Origin: Thalassotalea_A litorea
Lineage (GTDB): Bacteria; Pseudomonadota; Gammaproteobacteria; Enterobacterales; Alteromonadaceae
Direction: 5' to 3'
Assembly: GCF_043642205.1 (NCBI RefSeq)
Contig: NZ_JBHZSG010000005.1
Coordinates: 1-64,000 of the forward strand
Length of the DNA: 64,000 nucleotides
The position numbers and the translations under genes are program-made. Shown in pieces: positions 36,141-44,219 of this stretch (positions within the stretch are counted from its first letter, which is position 1; each line of letters begins with the position of its first letter). The notes below the pieces were generated by a model that saw only the letters and a list, made by a program, of their open reading frames with translations, made no database searches and had not been told where the DNA came from.

Positions 36141-37096
36141 TGCAGTGTCCATCCGCGCCGAAACCAAAAGACATAGCTAAACGCGATTAAAAATACTAGC
36201 GGGTAACCCGCATCGAGCCAGGGCCGAGTACCATCGTTGACAACAACCAGATTGTTTTCAATATAGTTATTCACCGTTTCGATGTCATCTTTGTTATGGG
36301 TAAATCGTACAAGGCGACCGTTGCTGGCACTGGCCAACTGCTGTAACGAGTTTAATTGCAACGGTAAAAAATTAGATCCTGGTTTGGCTTTGACCTTATC
36401 ATCTCCGATTGCCCAAATAACTAATTGATGCTGTTGTTGTTGAAAAAATGCCTGGAAATTTTGTTGTGCTTCGCTTGAACTGCCATCGGTTAGCAACAAT
36501 AGAGTCCCTGGTACGCCCGTAGGGTTCAATATATCCTCAGTCAAAGGCAGAATGTTGTCCGGTATCTTTCCTGCCCGAGGCATCATTGCTGGGCTTAATG
36601 GTTTTATAAACTGGCGTATCATATTGCCGTCGTTGGTTAAGGGCATCACGATATGTGCACTGCCGGCATAGGCGATCAAAGCGGTGTTGCTGTCTCCGCG
36701 AAGGGTCAGGAGGTCATTGACCTTTTGTTTCGCCCGCAATAGGCGAGTTGGGGCTAAATCACTTTGCTGCATGGTTTCTGAAACATCCAGAGCGATCACC
36801 AATCCGGCTTTATCTTCGTTAAAAGGCGAGGGGACTTGGGTAAAACTTGGGCCAGCCGCGACAATAATTGCAATGGAACCAACAATTGGCATGACTTTAG
36901 ACGGTGAAAACCATTGGTAGTTGCTGCCTTTGATGGTTAACTGATCTAATACTTCTATTGACATAACCTGCTGCCAAAAATGCAGCGAATTATCACGTTG
37001 GCGTAATGCCAGATACAGGAAAATTAATATCAGGAACAGCAACAGGTATGCTGGCCGAATGAAATGGAAATTCTGTAGACCAATCCAGTCAATCAT
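36134..37096 (-). CDS. batB: VWA-domain membrane protein (BatB-like)
   Basis: 320 aa from ATG 37096, which overlaps the batA stop (ATGATTGA). N-terminal membrane helices (YLLLFLILIFLYLAL and VMPIVGSIAIIVAAGP), then a von Willebrand A domain and a last helix (YPLVFLIAFSYVFWF). The MIDAS motif reads ALDVSETMQQSD, that is DxSxT rather than DxSxS. The threonine of MPLTNDGNMI and the aspartate of LLTDGSSSE are present. It is paired with BatA, as usual in this operon. Confidence 0.9.
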   Translation of the reverse strand: MIDWIGLQNFHFIRPAYLLLFLILIFLYLALRQRDNSLHFWQQVMSIEVLDQLTIKGSNYQWFSPSKVMPIVGSIAIIVAAGPSFTQVPSPFNEDKAGLVIALDVSETMQQSDLAPTRLLRAKQKVNDLLTLRGDSNTALIAYAGSAHIVMPLTNDGNMIRQFIKPLSPAMMPRAGKIPDNILPLTEDILNPTGVPGTLLLLTDGSSSEAQQNFQAFFQQQQHQLVIWAIGDDKVKAKPGSNFLPLQLNSLQQLASASNGRLVRFTHNKDDIETVNNYIENNLVVVNDGTRPWLDAGYPLVFLIAFSYVFWFRRGWTLQW

Positions 37097-38096
37097 TGAG
37101 AAATTCCTTTGCAACCTTGCGCCTGTGATAGAGATTTCGAATCGCAACTATGGTAAGAGCGCCCATATACATAGCCAGTAAGATGATAATTGGAACGAAA
37201 TGTATGCTGGTTTTAGGTCGATAGGAACGGGATGAATATTTTTGTGGTTCCAGAGTATTGATCTGTTCATAAATGGCGTCCAGCTGCTCGGCATTAACCG
37301 CTTCGAACATTTGCCCGTTAGTGGTGTCGGCAATATATTCTAAGACATTCAGGTCGATGGCTTCTTCGCCGGCCGTTTCGGGATCACCTATGGCAATGGG
37401 GTAAATTTTTATCCGATAACTTGCCGCAACCTGAGCGGCATCACGGGGCGGCACTTTTGATCCAGTATCATTACCATCGGTAAGCAGGATAAGCACGCGT
37501 TCTTTGGTTTGGCCGTGCTCAAACACGCTAATCGCCAGACCAATTGCGTCTCCAAGGGCGGTAGATTGTCCCGCCATACCAACTTCTGATTCGTTTAATA
37601 AGGTCAACCAGGTGTCGAGATCATTGGTAAAAGGCGCCTGTAAATAAGGCGCGTCGGCAAATAGGATCAGTCCGAGTCTATCCGCGTCTCTTTGTTTGGC
37701 AAAATCGGCAAGCAACTGTTGGACACCGCTGAATCGATCGACATTGGCGCCATCGAGTGTCTTAAAGTCTTCGGTTGTCATCGAACCCGAAAGATCCACG
37801 GCTACCATTAGATCCCGTGCGGATTTATTTAGCGTAACAGGCTTACCAATATATTGAGGTTTTGCCAACGCCGCGCAGATCAGTACCCAGCCGCTAATCA
37901 ATAATAATTTTTGCAGAAAATAACGATTGAGTATGACCGAACCGGTGGCTGGTTTTTCACCCGTTAATTCAACAAGGCGAGAGAAGAAGGGGACTTTTAC
38001 CGAACTTTTTCGTTCCTTGTATGCCGGCCAGAAATAGTACACGGCAAATGGCAGAAGTAATAATCCAAAACTCCACGGATAAACAAATTCAATCAT
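37089..38096 (-). CDS. batA: VWA-domain membrane protein (BatA-like)
   Basis: 335 aa. N-terminal helices (FGLLLLPFAVYYFWPAY, LLISGWVLICAALAKP) precede a VWA domain with the complete MIDAS motif VDLSGSMTTED, the later Thr in APFTNDLDTW and LLTDGNDTGSK. A C-terminal helix (IIILLAMYMGALTIVAI) and a short basic tail follow. The ATG at 38096 has SD AGGTGG 6 nt upstream; a GTG at 38105 is the alternative. It overlaps the DUF4381 gene by 8 nt and batB by 8 nt. Confidence 0.92.
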   Translation of the reverse strand: MIEFVYPWSFGLLLLPFAVYYFWPAYKERKSSVKVPFFSRLVELTGEKPATGSVILNRYFLQKLLLISGWVLICAALAKPQYIGKPVTLNKSARDLMVAVDLSGSMTTEDFKTLDGANVDRFSGVQQLLADFAKQRDADRLGLILFADAPYLQAPFTNDLDTWLTLLNESEVGMAGQSTALGDAIGLAISVFEHGQTKERVLILLTDGNDTGSKVPPRDAAQVAASYRIKIYPIAIGDPETAGEEAIDLNVLEYIADTTNGQMFEAVNAEQLDAIYEQINTLEPQKYSSRSYRPKTSIHFVPIIILLAMYMGALTIVAIRNLYHRRKVAKEFLND

Positions 38097-38601
38097 GGTA
38101 ACCACCTGGATGGAATTGTATCCATAATTGTATTTCCTGAAGCAGTTTCGTTAATTGATGCGGGTTTAGACTATGCTCAGGACCATAGGCCAATGCTTGC
38201 AGGTAATTGGGGCAGTTACCAAGAAAATCTGATTGCTTGCAGTGATTGTCTAACCAGCTTTCCCAGCGCTTATTGGTTAATCCGGCTGTTTCTACACGTC
38301 CATAGCCGTGGATCGCTGTGGCACGCAGTAACGCAGGTAACTGCTGGTAGATTTGATAGCGATTAGTTACGGTATCTCGTGGTAACGATTTAATAAATCG
38401 CAGTGCTTCACGCCGATAGGCATTATGTTTGTAATGCAGGTATTGGTGGTAAAGCCAACGGCCTATCCAAATCAGCAGGGCTATGCCAAGTACATACCAA
38501 CCCGGCGTCTGCGGCCAGTAATCGATCGTCTGAGGCGGCGGTGACTCCACCAGATCCTTAAGTAAATAATTGCCCCATGGCATTTCAAATGGTGGTGTCA
38601 A
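38089..38601 (-). CDS. DUF4381 membrane protein of the Bat operon
   Basis: 170 aa. The start is TTG 38601: a strong SD GGGAGAG lies 7 nt upstream inside the DUF58 gene, whose stop overlaps. The next in-frame ATG (38583) has no SD. One transmembrane helix (GWYVLGIALLIWIGRWLYHQ) lies near residues 32-51. A proline-rich N-terminus (ESPPPQTIDYWPQTPG) and a basic cytoplasmic region (AYRREALRFIKSLP) fit DUF4381. It is located between DUF58 and batA, the usual place in gammaproteobacteria. Confidence 0.88.
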   Translation of the reverse strand: MTPPFEMPWGNYLLKDLVESPPPQTIDYWPQTPGWYVLGIALLIWIGRWLYHQYLHYKHNAYRREALRFIKSLPRDTVTNRYQIYQQLPALLRATAIHGYGRVETAGLTNKRWESWLDNHCKQSDFLGNCPNYLQALAYGPEHSLNPHQLTKLLQEIQLWIQFHPGGYHD

Positions 38602-39518
38602 AATGCTCTCCCTAATGCCCGTCTGAGTTGCTGGACGGGATCTTCCAGGGTATTGAGGCTGATCAGAGGGATTCGGTATTTATTGGTAAAGTTACGATAT
38701 TGGTCTAACTGCTGCTGTAAGTCTTGCCGAAACCGAGCTTGGGTCGTGGGATTTTGCGAGGAAAACTGAATCTGCCACTTTCCATCGGAAACTATCATTT
38801 GCGGCATGCGCGGCAGATCTTGCTCTAATGGATCGTATACATGGCAGGCGATAACTTCGTTGTGCTGGCGAAGTGTTTTCACATACTGGGTTGTCGTTGG
38901 GTCCCAGCCATAGCCATCACTGATCAAAATGATCAACGCGTTGTGCTGGTTAAGGGCGTTCAGTTTCCTCAACATCGTATTTAAAGAGTCATGCGCGCCT
39001 GAATTAATCGTTTCACAATTTAGAGCATTGTTGATTTTCGTTAGCTGATGTAATAGCTGAGATATGTGGAGATTACCTCGTTTGGCGGGGATCACTTTGA
39101 CATGTAAATCATCGAAAATAAAGGCTCCGACACGATCGCCACTGCTGGTGATTTGCCAGGCAATCAGTGCCGACACCTCAGCTGCGATAACGGATTTCAT
39201 TTTCCCCTTGCTACCAAAAAACATCGAACTGCGTTGATCGATGGCAAGATAGGTGTTGCGTTCTTTTTCTTCGGTAAACACTTTAACGTGGGCTTTACCG
39301 GTACGCTGCGTAACTTTCCAGTCCAGAGTGCGAATATCATCTCCTGGGCGATAGTGCCGCAACTCTTCGAAATTCAGCCCCCGGCCTCTCAGTCTGGACG
39401 AGTTTTTACCAGACAACACGCTATTTACCGGCTGTTGCTCGGTAAATGAAAAATACCTTGCCTGATATTTAAGTTTTTCCAATTGCTGCAAGGTGACATG
39501 GATATTACTGCCTGTCAT
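38598..39518 (-). CDS. DUF58-domain protein of the MoxR/Bat operon
   Basis: 306 aa cytoplasmic protein. The DUF58 signature SRLRGRGLNFEELRHYRPGD is followed by DIRTLDWKVTQRTGKAHVK, and by a VWA-like fold with YLAIDQRSSMFFGS and LIILISDGYGWDP. DUF58 proteins always accompany MoxR ATPases and VWA proteins; their role is thought to be chaperone-like, but no activity is established. It begins 8 nt after moxR. Confidence 0.92.
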   Translation of the reverse strand: MTGSNIHVTLQQLEKLKYQARYFSFTEQQPVNSVLSGKNSSRLRGRGLNFEELRHYRPGDDIRTLDWKVTQRTGKAHVKVFTEEKERNTYLAIDQRSSMFFGSKGKMKSVIAAEVSALIAWQITSSGDRVGAFIFDDLHVKVIPAKRGNLHISQLLHQLTKINNALNCETINSGAHDSLNTMLRKLNALNQHNALIILISDGYGWDPTTTQYVKTLRQHNEVIACHVYDPLEQDLPRMPQMIVSDGKWQIQFSSQNPTTQARFRQDLQQQLDQYRNFTNKYRIPLISLNTLEDPVQQLRRALGRAF

Positions 39519-39526
39519 TTTCAGCC

Positions 39527-40495
39527 TCAGGCGCTAGCCACTTGTTTGAGTAATTCATCAATGACCTGATCCGCTGTGATGCCTTCTGCTAACGCTTCAT
39601 AGCTTAATATCAAACGATGTCGCAACACCGCATAAGCCATGGCCCGAACATGATCCGGTTCGACAAAATCGTTTTGACTCAGCCAGGCATAAGCTCTGGC
39701 GCATTTATCCAAGGCAATACTGGCGCGAGGGCTCGAACCGACTTGTATCCAGTCTTGTAATGGTGAGTCGGGGTAGCGTTGCGGATCTCTGGTGGCCATC
39801 ACCAGCGCGACGATATATTTCACCACCTCCTCACTGACATGAAGTTGATTAATTTCCTCACGAGCACTGAATATGTGATCGGGGTCAACTCTGGACAATT
39901 GTTTGTCGTCGGCGATTTCTTCTGAGCGCACAAGCGAAATAATGCGCGCTTCAGCCTCATCATCGGGGTACTCAAGATTAATTTTCATGATAAAACGATC
40001 CATTTGCGCTTCCGGCAAAGGGTATGTGCCTTCCTGCTCAATCGGATTTTGTGTTGCCAACACCATAAAAAGTTTGGGTAATATGTGGGATTTACCGGCA
40101 ACGGTTACCTGCCGCTCTTCCATCGCTTCAAGCAATGCGGCCTGTACTTTAGCTGGAGAACGGTTAATTTCATCGGCGAGCAGGAGATTGTTAAAAATCG
40201 GACCTTGTTGAAATGTCAACGTAGGTTTTGAATCAACTTCCTGGTAGATCTCGGTTCCGGTGATGTCCGAAGGTAATAAATCTGGTGTGAATTGAACCCG
40301 ACCCAAGCTGACTTGCAGCGTCTTTGCCAAGGCTTTAATCGAACGGGTTTTTGCGGTTCCTGGTAGACCTTCCAACAGGACATTGCCATTAGTTAGCAGC
40401 GCTGTGATCAGGGTATCAATGACAATCTCCTGACCGATTACTACGGTTTGCATTTGTTGCTTGAGCAACGCGATTGCCTCGCGGGCCTGGCTCAT
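39527..40495 (-). CDS. MoxR-family AAA+ ATPase
   Basis: 322 aa. Walker A EGLPGTAKTRS, Walker B LLADEINRSP followed by KVQAALLEAMEERQVT, sensor 1 VLATQNPIEQEGTYPLPEAQMDRF, split here at 13 residues, and the MoxR lid domain with the arginine finger region SPRASIAL. MoxR ATPases act with VWA proteins to mature or insert cofactors; substrates of this branch are not known. It is first gene of the seven-gene minus-strand operon. The 208-bp upstream gap must hold its promoter; none stands out. Confidence 0.95.
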   Translation of the reverse strand: MSQAREAIALLKQQMQTVVIGQEIVIDTLITALLTNGNVLLEGLPGTAKTRSIKALAKTLQVSLGRVQFTPDLLPSDITGTEIYQEVDSKPTLTFQQGPIFNNLLLADEINRSPAKVQAALLEAMEERQVTVAGKSHILPKLFMVLATQNPIEQEGTYPLPEAQMDRFIMKINLEYPDDEAEARIISLVRSEEIADDKQLSRVDPDHIFSAREEINQLHVSEEVVKYIVALVMATRDPQRYPDSPLQDWIQVGSSPRASIALDKCARAYAWLSQNDFVEPDHVRAMAYAVLRHRLILSYEALAEGITADQVIDELLKQVASA

Positions 40496-40703
40496 ATGGG
40501 CACCTTTACAATGTTATAAATACAAGACCTTGCATTCGGGAACATCGCAAGCCTTTGCAACCCGGTTTTTTCAGTATAAACCAAAGGTTGAAAAATTTTA
40601 GTCAAACAACGTGGTAAATAGAAAAGGCCAAACAATCGCACCTTTGACGACCACAGTGATTAAGGTTTACGGCACCTATATACCTATATTGACATAGGTT
40701 TGA

Positions 40704-43091
40704 CTAAGGTTTTATCTGTTGTTCCAATTGATTGATAATTTCCGGTGCAACCAGGGGTTTTAGCCGTTCGATACATTGCGCAGCGGAAAACTCCTGTTGC
40801 TGTATTTGAAATTCGCAAAGCGCATAGAGATATTGCGGGTTCTGGCTCAATGCATATGCACGAGACATAGCTTGCTGTGCTTGTTTCGGCTTACTTTCCT
40901 TCAGGCTTAATCCATACACAAACTGATACTGGGGGTTATCTGGTTCTGTTGCTACCGCCTGAGCAAAATTTTGTTGGGCAGACAAAGGCTGCTGTTGACG
41001 GATATAAGATAAACCAAGTTGGTAGGCTAAGGCTGATGGTGAGGCTACGTTGTTTTTTCCCTGTTCCAAAATGCCAATGACTTTGCTTTCATCACGCATT
41101 TGTCGATATAACTCAGACAAATTCAGATAACTGTTGATATAGTTGGGTTCAGTTTTAATCGCCTGCTGGTAGGTCAATTCCGCTTTGTTGTACTGTCCTT
41201 GATAGGCATAAAGATTGGCAAGGTTGGTTAGCGCAAATCCACGATCTGCATTATAGGACTGAACCTTTACGTAATCATCAATAGCTCCCTGCATTTGTGT
41301 TTGCTGGGCCGATGTCAATTGTTGCCAGTTTGCAATCAATAACCTTGCCGATTCAATGCGCACTGCGAGAACGGGGTCTTCCAAAAGCGGCGAAAGTAAT
41401 CGCCAGCGTGCGTTTATTGGCAGGTTGTCAGCTCCTCGTATTGCACCGATTCGAATCCAGGCGTTGTCAGACTTTAACCCCCGAGATATGGCAACCAGAG
41501 TATTATTGTCAGCAACTCCAGCACTGCGTTGTAATGCGGATGCTCGAATGATCGCCGGGTAATTTAAGTCTTGCGCAATTTTAGAAAGCCAGGTCGCAGA
41601 TTGCCGGTATCCCAGCTCGGATCCTAAAAACGCCGGACCAAATTGAGCACTGTTTTGCGAATAATTTCCTCGCCATTTAGCAACTTCACCAGAACTCCAG
41701 TCACTATCTTTTTGTTGGTGACAGGAAAGACAAACGTCTGGGGTATTGAGGTTTGCCGATTGTTGTGGATCAGGTATGTGCCAACGATGATCTCGTCGCG
41801 GATCGATTTGCATGTAGGTAGTTTGGGGCATGTGGCAGTCTACACATTGACTACCCTCGACAGAGTCTGGGTGATTGTGATGCGCTGGCGTATCGTATGT
41901 TTCACTGATGTGGCATTGATTACAAAGGGCATTGCCTGCAACGATCAATTCGCCACTGTGGGGTTGATGGCAATTGGTGCAGACAACGCCTTTTTGATGC
42001 ATCTTTGATTGCAGATAAGAACCATAAACATAAACTTCATCATAGATTTGTCCGTCAGCATGATAGGCGCCTGGTTCTATTAAATTGACCAGATATTTAT
42101 CGCCCAACTCATGTGTGGCGATATAATCATCATCGCCGAGTTGCATTCGACGACTATGGCACTGCGCGCACACTAATGTCTGTTTACTTGTATCGGCATT
42201 GTCCGCCATCACCGGTTGTAAGGTCGTAGCGTTGGCCCTTGGTTGCCATTGACTGACCAATTTATGCAAACTACGATCAAAGCCCTTTAAATCATTCTTC
42301 TTGGCATCTTTTGCGTTTTCAGCATGATTGTTTATGTATTGAATATGTTCTGCACCAGGACCATGACAGGCTTCACAACCTACACTGATTTCAGAAAAAG
42401 ACGTCTGATAACTATCGCTATCAACAAGGTAGTTCTTATTTACGTCGGTGGAATGGCAATCCGCACACATGTAATTCCAGTTCTGTCCCTGATTGGTCCA
42501 GAAAAACTCATGTTTGGGATCCTGAGCCTGAGGGTAAAGGTGAAACCAGCGTTGACCGCCTTGTTCTTGCTCCCGACTATCCCAGGCAAACGGAATGAGT
42601 TGAATTTTCCCCTGACCAATATCAACCATGTATTGTTGTAGTGGGTAAACTCCAAAGGTGTAGAGGATTTGATAGTCGTTAAATTGACCGTCGGCATCTT
42701 TTATGCGGGCGTAATAGTTATTCTTTTTCTGATAAAAGCGATAAATCTCGCCATTGAATTCAATGTTCGCGTTAGCAAAATCTCCCAAAACAGACGCCTG
42801 GTTAGCATGTGCCATAGCGTTTGCGTGGTGCGAGCCTTGCCAATCTGTAAAAGCTTGTTGATGGCATTCTTTACATACGTTCGATCCGACGTAGGTGTTT
42901 TCAGTGGCGTTGACCAAACCAGAGTATGTGCAGCAAACGATGGAAACCAGGAAAATGATTCGCGTTAGTAATTTATTTGCTAATAGCATTAATCGCCATG
43001 TCGGTAACTTTGCGAGTAACCGAGTATTGCTACGATTAAAATGGGCATGCGAGACTGTTTGATTGAAGATTTCCATAATGCCAATGCGCAT
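40704..43091 (-). CDS. Multiheme cytochrome c with C-terminal TPR repeats
   Basis: Up to 795 aa; the start is uncertain, as in-frame ATGs at 43091, 43073 and 42989 are possible. The last would place the signal peptide (LLTRIIFLVSIVCCTYSGLVNA) at the N-terminus. Eight C-x-x-C-H motifs are visible: CKECH, CADCH, CEACH, CAQCH, CTNCH, CNQCH, CVDCH and CLSCH. The fold hints at a cytochrome c554/NrfA-like multiheme domain (CEACHGPGAEH). The middle region, SARLLIANWQQL, looks HEAT-like, and the last 170 residues are TPRs (LANLYAYQGQYNKAELTYQQAI). Presumably periplasmic. I know no established function; electron transfer is inference. No reductase partner is adjacent. Confidence 0.85.
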   Translation of the reverse strand: MRIGIMEIFNQTVSHAHFNRSNTRLLAKLPTWRLMLLANKLLTRIIFLVSIVCCTYSGLVNATENTYVGSNVCKECHQQAFTDWQGSHHANAMAHANQASVLGDFANANIEFNGEIYRFYQKKNNYYARIKDADGQFNDYQILYTFGVYPLQQYMVDIGQGKIQLIPFAWDSREQEQGGQRWFHLYPQAQDPKHEFFWTNQGQNWNYMCADCHSTDVNKNYLVDSDSYQTSFSEISVGCEACHGPGAEHIQYINNHAENAKDAKKNDLKGFDRSLHKLVSQWQPRANATTLQPVMADNADTSKQTLVCAQCHSRRMQLGDDDYIATHELGDKYLVNLIEPGAYHADGQIYDEVYVYGSYLQSKMHQKGVVCTNCHQPHSGELIVAGNALCNQCHISETYDTPAHHNHPDSVEGSQCVDCHMPQTTYMQIDPRRDHRWHIPDPQQSANLNTPDVCLSCHQQKDSDWSSGEVAKWRGNYSQNSAQFGPAFLGSELGYRQSATWLSKIAQDLNYPAIIRASALQRSAGVADNNTLVAISRGLKSDNAWIRIGAIRGADNLPINARWRLLSPLLEDPVLAVRIESARLLIANWQQLTSAQQTQMQGAIDDYVKVQSYNADRGFALTNLANLYAYQGQYNKAELTYQQAIKTEPNYINSYLNLSELYRQMRDESKVIGILEQGKNNVASPSALAYQLGLSYIRQQQPLSAQQNFAQAVATEPDNPQYQFVYGLSLKESKPKQAQQAMSRAYALSQNPQYLYALCEFQIQQQEFSAAQCIERLKPLVAPEIINQLEQQIKP

Positions 43092-43257
43092 ATGCTAAGC
43101 GCATCGATTGTCCTGTTAACTTGTTGTTTTCAATATAGCTTAGAACAAAATATCGATGTCTGTAACCTTGCTGAGGTTAATTTTTTGGTGATTGCAGGGA
43201 AGGGGGCCGCTGAGTGCTGAGTTTATGGATGCTATTATCGAAATCAAATATTCATGA

Positions 43258-43279
43258 GTCGTTAATACGTTCCCGACAT
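43258..43279. repeat. Partial copy of the tail of the 160-bp repeat
   Basis: A 22-bp segment matches positions 43394-43415 of unit 1 with two mismatches. It lies 4 nt before unit 1, as if it were the end of an earlier, eroded copy. Confidence 0.55.
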
Positions 43280-43283
43280 AGCT

Positions 43284-43443
43284 ACATTTGTGTGGGTAAT
43301 CAATAATCATGCAGATTCCGAATAGGTGTAAAACTGGGATAACCCATGCGTCAATCCATCCATGTGACGCAGGGTACCTAGATCCATGCAGGCGTCGTCA
43401 ATAGGTTCCCGACATTAACGACATACCTACTTCCCTGTAGGCA
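43284..43443. repeat. 160-bp structured repeat, unit 1
   Basis: First of two copies of a 160-bp unit (second copy 43478-43637, offset exactly 194 bp). I count 5 differences in 160 positions. Internal inverted repeats: TGGG/CCCA (43335-43346), GCGTCA/TGACGC (43348-43370) and CTAC/GTAG near the end. Two of the five differences fall in the loops of those hairpins and the stems are unchanged. The minus strand carries a 26-codon frame (43307-43387). The 34-bp spacer between units is not repeated. Confidence 0.9.
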
Positions 43444-43477
43444 TACCCTATCCGCATCCTGCTATCCGGGCATACTT

Positions 43478-43637
43478 ACATTTGTGTGGATTATCAATAA
43501 TCATGCAGATTCCGAATAGGTGTAAAACTGGGAGAACCCATGCGTCAATCCTTCCATGTGACGCAGGGTACCTACATCCATGCAGGCGTCGTCAATAGGT
43601 TCCCGACATTAACGACATACCTACTTCCCTGTAGGCA
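43478..43637. repeat. 160-bp structured repeat, unit 2
   Basis: Second copy of the 160-bp unit. Its last base is the first A of the A7 tract belonging to the terminator of the candidate small RNA, so the repeat abuts the 3' end of that RNA exactly. It keeps the same hairpins and the 26-codon minus-strand frame (43501-43581) as unit 1. Confidence 0.9.
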
Positions 43638-43778
43638 AAAAAAGGCCCGATACGATAAACGTTTCGGGCTCAGGGGAATGGCTCATCAGGAATGAGCCTG
43701 CGCTAATAAACTGTTACACGGTCAATGTTTGCTGACCAGAAAACGGTATTTCACAACACCATTTCCTTTTTAAATTTG
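43637..43778 (-). ncRNA. Candidate small RNA with three hairpins and intrinsic terminator
   Basis: On the minus strand, a promoter-like TTGAAA (43807-43812), 16-bp spacer and TAATTC (43785-43790) point to a start near 43778. Three hairpins follow: GGTCA/TGACC (43720-43737), GGCTCAT/ATGAGCC (43680-43698) and GCCCGA/TCGGGC (43645-43669), the last extended by ACG/CGT across one mismatch and followed by seven T. A ribosome-site-like AAGGA precedes a GTG (43754) and a 10-codon frame (MKYRFLVSKH) whose stop lies in the first hairpin. It could be a small RNA, or a leader peptide and attenuator. I recognise no known RNA family. Confidence 0.5.
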
Positions 43779-43838
43779 CTACATGAATTAATAAGCATAG
43801 TGCAGTTTTCAACAAATGCTAATTTTTTGTTAAAAAAA

Positions 43839-43861
43839 TATCCACAGCAGTGCTGTCGATA
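43839..43861. promoter_or_regulatory. 23-bp near-perfect palindrome upstream of the candidate small RNA
   Basis: The left arm TATCCACAGCA and the reverse complement of the right arm TATCGACAGCA agree at 10 of 11 positions around a central G. It lies 27 bp upstream of the -35 of the candidate small RNA promoter. A dimeric regulator site is likely from the symmetry; the regulator is unknown. Confidence 0.45.
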
Positions 43862-43913
43862 AACTCGAGTGAATCCGGGCATATAAACCAGTATTGCAAT
43901 TCTAAACGAATTA

Positions 43914-43935
43914 TTATCTGATCTAGATCACATAA
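43914..43935. promoter_or_regulatory. Near-consensus CRP site
   Basis: TCTGA-TCTAGA-TCACA at 43917-43932 matches 9 of 10 core positions of the CRP consensus TGTGA-N6-TCACA, with the spacer TCTAGA identical to the ideal site. It lies about 245 bp upstream of the prp promoter -35 and about 146 bp upstream of the candidate small RNA start, far for a simple activator of either. Confidence 0.55.
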
Positions 43936-44134
43936 TACCCACATTTTATTCACAATTTATACATTCTGTGAATCGATACCTACATATTGTCGACGTATAT
44001 CAATGTTTATCCAGCTAAGAAGTAACTTCCAACACGCGACTAAACCATTTTCTATTTAAATTTTTTCAATATTTTCTTATGGTTACTAAACAAACAAAGG
44101 CATTTGATAATGCGGCACTCAACACTGGCAATGG

Positions 44135-44159
44135 ATTGTCGACAATCATTGTCGACAAT
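44135..44159. promoter_or_regulatory. Tandem GntR operators 1 and 2 of the prp cluster
   Basis: Two perfect 12-bp palindromes ATTGTCGACAAT at 44135-44146 and 44148-44159, separated by one base. This is the type of inverted repeat bound by FCD-subfamily GntR regulators. A third identical copy lies at 44220-44231, so the promoter is bracketed. Confidence 0.85.
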
Positions 44160-44174
44160 CTAAATTAATCGCCC

Positions 44175-44202
44175 TTGACATTGGCTTTTAAATCAATAAG
44201 AA
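44175..44202 (+). promoter_or_regulatory. Promoter of the propionate (prp) cluster
   Basis: TTGACA at 44175-44180 with a 16-bp spacer and TAAGAA at 44197-44202. The start point would be near 44209, between the tandem operators and the third operator. Confidence 0.6.
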
Positions 44203-44219
44203 TCATTGTTAATTTATAG

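Noticed and set aside
43258..43637. CRISPR array or insertion sequence
   Set aside because: Units are 160 bp with only two copies, no regular spacers, no cas genes, no transposase and no target-site duplication seen.
44191..44216. Fur box before the GntR gene
   Set aside because: AATAAGAATCATTGTTAAT resembles the Fur hexamer pattern only loosely and overlaps the -10, which explains its AT-richness.
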